From Fidelibacterota bacterium (lineage in GTDB: Bacteria; Fidelibacterota; UBA2242): 15,553 nt of DNA. The position numbers and the translations under genes are program-made. Below, in pieces: positions 14,538-15,553 of this stretch; the stretch's first letter is position 1; each line of letters starts with the position of its first letter. The stretch is from the NCBI GenBank assembly GCA_003645845.1, contig QNCV01000027.1:1-15553 (forward strand), written 5' to 3'. The notes beneath the pieces are model-generated. The model ran no database searches, was not told the origin of the DNA, and was given only the letters and a program-made list of their open reading frames with translations.

Positions 14538-15182
14538 ATGAAGCATCTTTATTATATCGCAATTGAAGGGGTCATCGGTGTCGGTAAAACCAGTTTCGCA
14601 AAGATTTTGTCGGAACGAATGTCCGCCCGGCTGGTGCTGGAAAAATTTGAAGAAAACCCGTTTCTGGAAGACTTCTATGTGGACCCCGAGCGGTTTGCTT
14701 TTCAGACGCAATTATACTTTTTATTGAGTCGTTATCGTCAGCAGATGGAATTGAAACAGGTTGATCTTTTTTCGAATCTGCTGGTCAGCGATTATATGTT
14801 TGATAAGGACAAACTATTTGCGCATCTCAATTTGAATGAAAAGGAATTTGTTCTCTACAATCTCATAGCGCAGCTCCTGGAAAAAGAGGTGCCCAAGCCA
14901 GATCTGGTGGTTTTTCTGCAAGCCGGTACCGACAGGTTGATGGCAAATATTAAGAAACGCGGACGCAGTTATGAGCGAGCCATGTCGCGGGAATATATTG
15001 AATCGCTGAATCAGATTTACAATGAGTATTTTTTTCGTTATAAAGACAGTCCGCTGTTGATCATCAATACCAATGATATCGATTTTGTTAATAATGAAGA
15101 TGATCTGAATGAATTGTTGTCATTGCTCAAGAAACCCATAACGGGTACCGTCTATTATCACCCTGAAAGAAAGGCATCATAA
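14538..15182 (+). CDS. Deoxynucleoside kinase (dCK/dGK family)
   Basis: Phosphorylates deoxynucleosides to monophosphates with ATP for nucleotide salvage. The 214-residue product has the P-loop GVIGVGKTS (11-19) and an N-terminal core YIAIEG. SDYMFDKDKLFA (84-95) stands at the place of the ERS/DRY-type motif that contacts substrate and base. The LID region KKRGRSYE (139-146) has the arginines expected for phosphate binding. Length and motifs fit the bacterial dAdo/dGuo/dCyd kinase group, but base preference cannot be read from sequence. It starts 26 bases after folK with AGGA and GAAAG upstream, so it is likely in the folB-folK transcript. The neighbourhood resembles arrangements I recall from Bacteroidota and relatives. 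Confidence 0.9.
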   Translation: MKHLYYIAIEGVIGVGKTSFAKILSERMSARLVLEKFEENPFLEDFYVDPERFAFQTQLYFLLSRYRQQMELKQVDLFSNLLVSDYMFDKDKLFAHLNLNEKEFVLYNLIAQLLEKEVPKPDLVVFLQAGTDRLMANIKKRGRSYERAMSREYIESLNQIYNEYFFRYKDSPLLIINTNDIDFVNNEDDLNELLSLLKKPITGTVYYHPERKAS

Positions 15183-15374
15183 TTGGGGTTTTTTCGTTTA
15201 TTATTTTATTTTCTGGTTATTTATTTCATTTGGAAGTTGATTGAGCCTTACATAAAAAACGTATCTAACGTCAAAGATAAGGTTAAGGGTAATCAAAAAC
15301 AGAAGCGGGTGAACATTGACCCGAATGATATAGAAGATGCCGATTTCAAGGAAATTGACGACGATAAGTCCTGA
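15183..15374 (+). CDS. Small membrane-anchored protein with acidic tail
   Basis: A 63-residue protein with one N-terminal hydrophobic helix (FRLLFYFLVIYFIWKLI, about 4-20), a basic linker (KNVSNVKDKVKGNQKQKR) and an acidic end, DIEDADFKEIDDDKS. It probably lies with its N-terminus in the inner membrane. The start is TTG immediately after the dNK stop, with GAAAGG upstream, so it is coupled to the kinase. The plan resembles short DUF4834-like membrane proteins seen near similar genes in Bacteroidota, from memory and not verified. Function unknown. Confidence 0.7.
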   Translation: MGFFRLLFYFLVIYFIWKLIEPYIKNVSNVKDKVKGNQKQKRVNIDPNDIEDADFKEIDDDKS

Positions 15375-15390
15375 TAATATCCCCACGTTA

Positions 15391-15553
15391 ATGAAGTCTA
15401 AAATATATTTCTTGCTGCTTTTCGGTTGTCTGGGGGTTTTTGTGTTTTGCCATCTGAGTCAACCGGCAAATTGGGTGGACGTAATCAATGATCATTTGCA
15501 AAGGTATCCGAAGATGCTACCCGATGATATTTACAAGCTCGTTTATCAGGGGA
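15391..15553 (+). CDS. Secreted or membrane-anchored protein, 3' end outside the window
   Basis: The ATG at 15391 opens a frame that stays open to the window end (54 codons). The first residues, MKSKIYFLLLFGCLGVFVFC, look like a signal peptide, and a Cys at residue 20 (VFVFC) may be lipidated, although the lipobox is poor. The following WVDVINDHLQRYPKMLPDDIYKLVYQG is not a signal. The pattern of Trp, RYP, D-x-YKL and Q-G resembles a family of uncharacterised bacterial proteins, but I cannot name it. It starts 16 bases after the small membrane protein with no clear Shine-Dalgarno site, so it may be co-transcribed. Function unknown. Confidence 0.65.
   Translation, partial: MKSKIYFLLLFGCLGVFVFCHLSQPANWVDVINDHLQRYPKMLPDDIYKLVYQG

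Noticed and set aside
1..15553. CRISPR array, insertion sequence, integrase, phage or toxin-antitoxin module
   Set aside because: No regularly spaced repeats, transposase or integrase frames, or small paired genes of that kind were seen. Coding content is housekeeping throughout.

Overview
This window is a compact stretch of bacterial housekeeping chromosome, about 15.5 kb. Gaps are short, most genes follow Shine-Dalgarno sites, and genes sit in tight co-directional runs. I see no mobile element, CRISPR array, phage gene or toxin-antitoxin pair. Good AGGAG-type ribosome binding sites, a lipoprotein-type M13 peptidase, a folB-folK-deoxynucleoside kinase run followed by a small membrane protein, and a secreted TPR protein suggest a Gram-negative of the Fibrobacteres-Chlorobi-Bacteroidetes neighbourhood. 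Calditrichota, Marinimicrobia and KSB1-like lineages are possible. This placement is inference from gene order and protein style and is weak.

Layout. (1) 1-3681, plus strand: the 3' part of pgk, then tpiA, secG, a tRNA-Leu(GAG) and a secreted TPR-repeat protein, closed by a clear intrinsic terminator. (2) 3697-8046, plus strand: a candidate promoter, then a bifunctional NAD(P)HX repair enzyme, a VanZ-like membrane protein and recN, joined by 1-base and 4-base overlaps. A nitroreductase follows, and a hairpin closes the unit. (3) 8081-10280: a stand-alone elongation factor G gene with its own promoter region, which carries operator-like CCGTT/AACGG half-sites, and a bidirectional terminator. 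(4) 10296-13472, minus strand: an M13 zinc metallopeptidase, probably a lipoprotein, and upstream of it two tandem Hsp20 small heat-shock proteins with their own terminator. (5) 13570-15553, plus strand: a consensus-like promoter (TTGACA, 17 bases, TAAATT) driving folB, folK, a deoxynucleoside kinase, a 63-residue membrane-anchored protein, and the start of a secreted protein that runs off the window.

How the genes work together: region 1 joins lower glycolysis with the Sec translocon and a leucine tRNA. Region 2 joins metabolite repair, recombinational repair and a flavoenzyme. Region 4 is protein quality control plus envelope proteolysis. Region 5 is folate and deoxynucleotide supply. I found no convincing previously undescribed multi-gene system. 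The best leads are the operator-like repeats before fusA, the EF-G subfamily question, the secG-tRNA-Leu(GAG) linkage, and the poorly known small membrane protein and truncated secreted protein at the right end.
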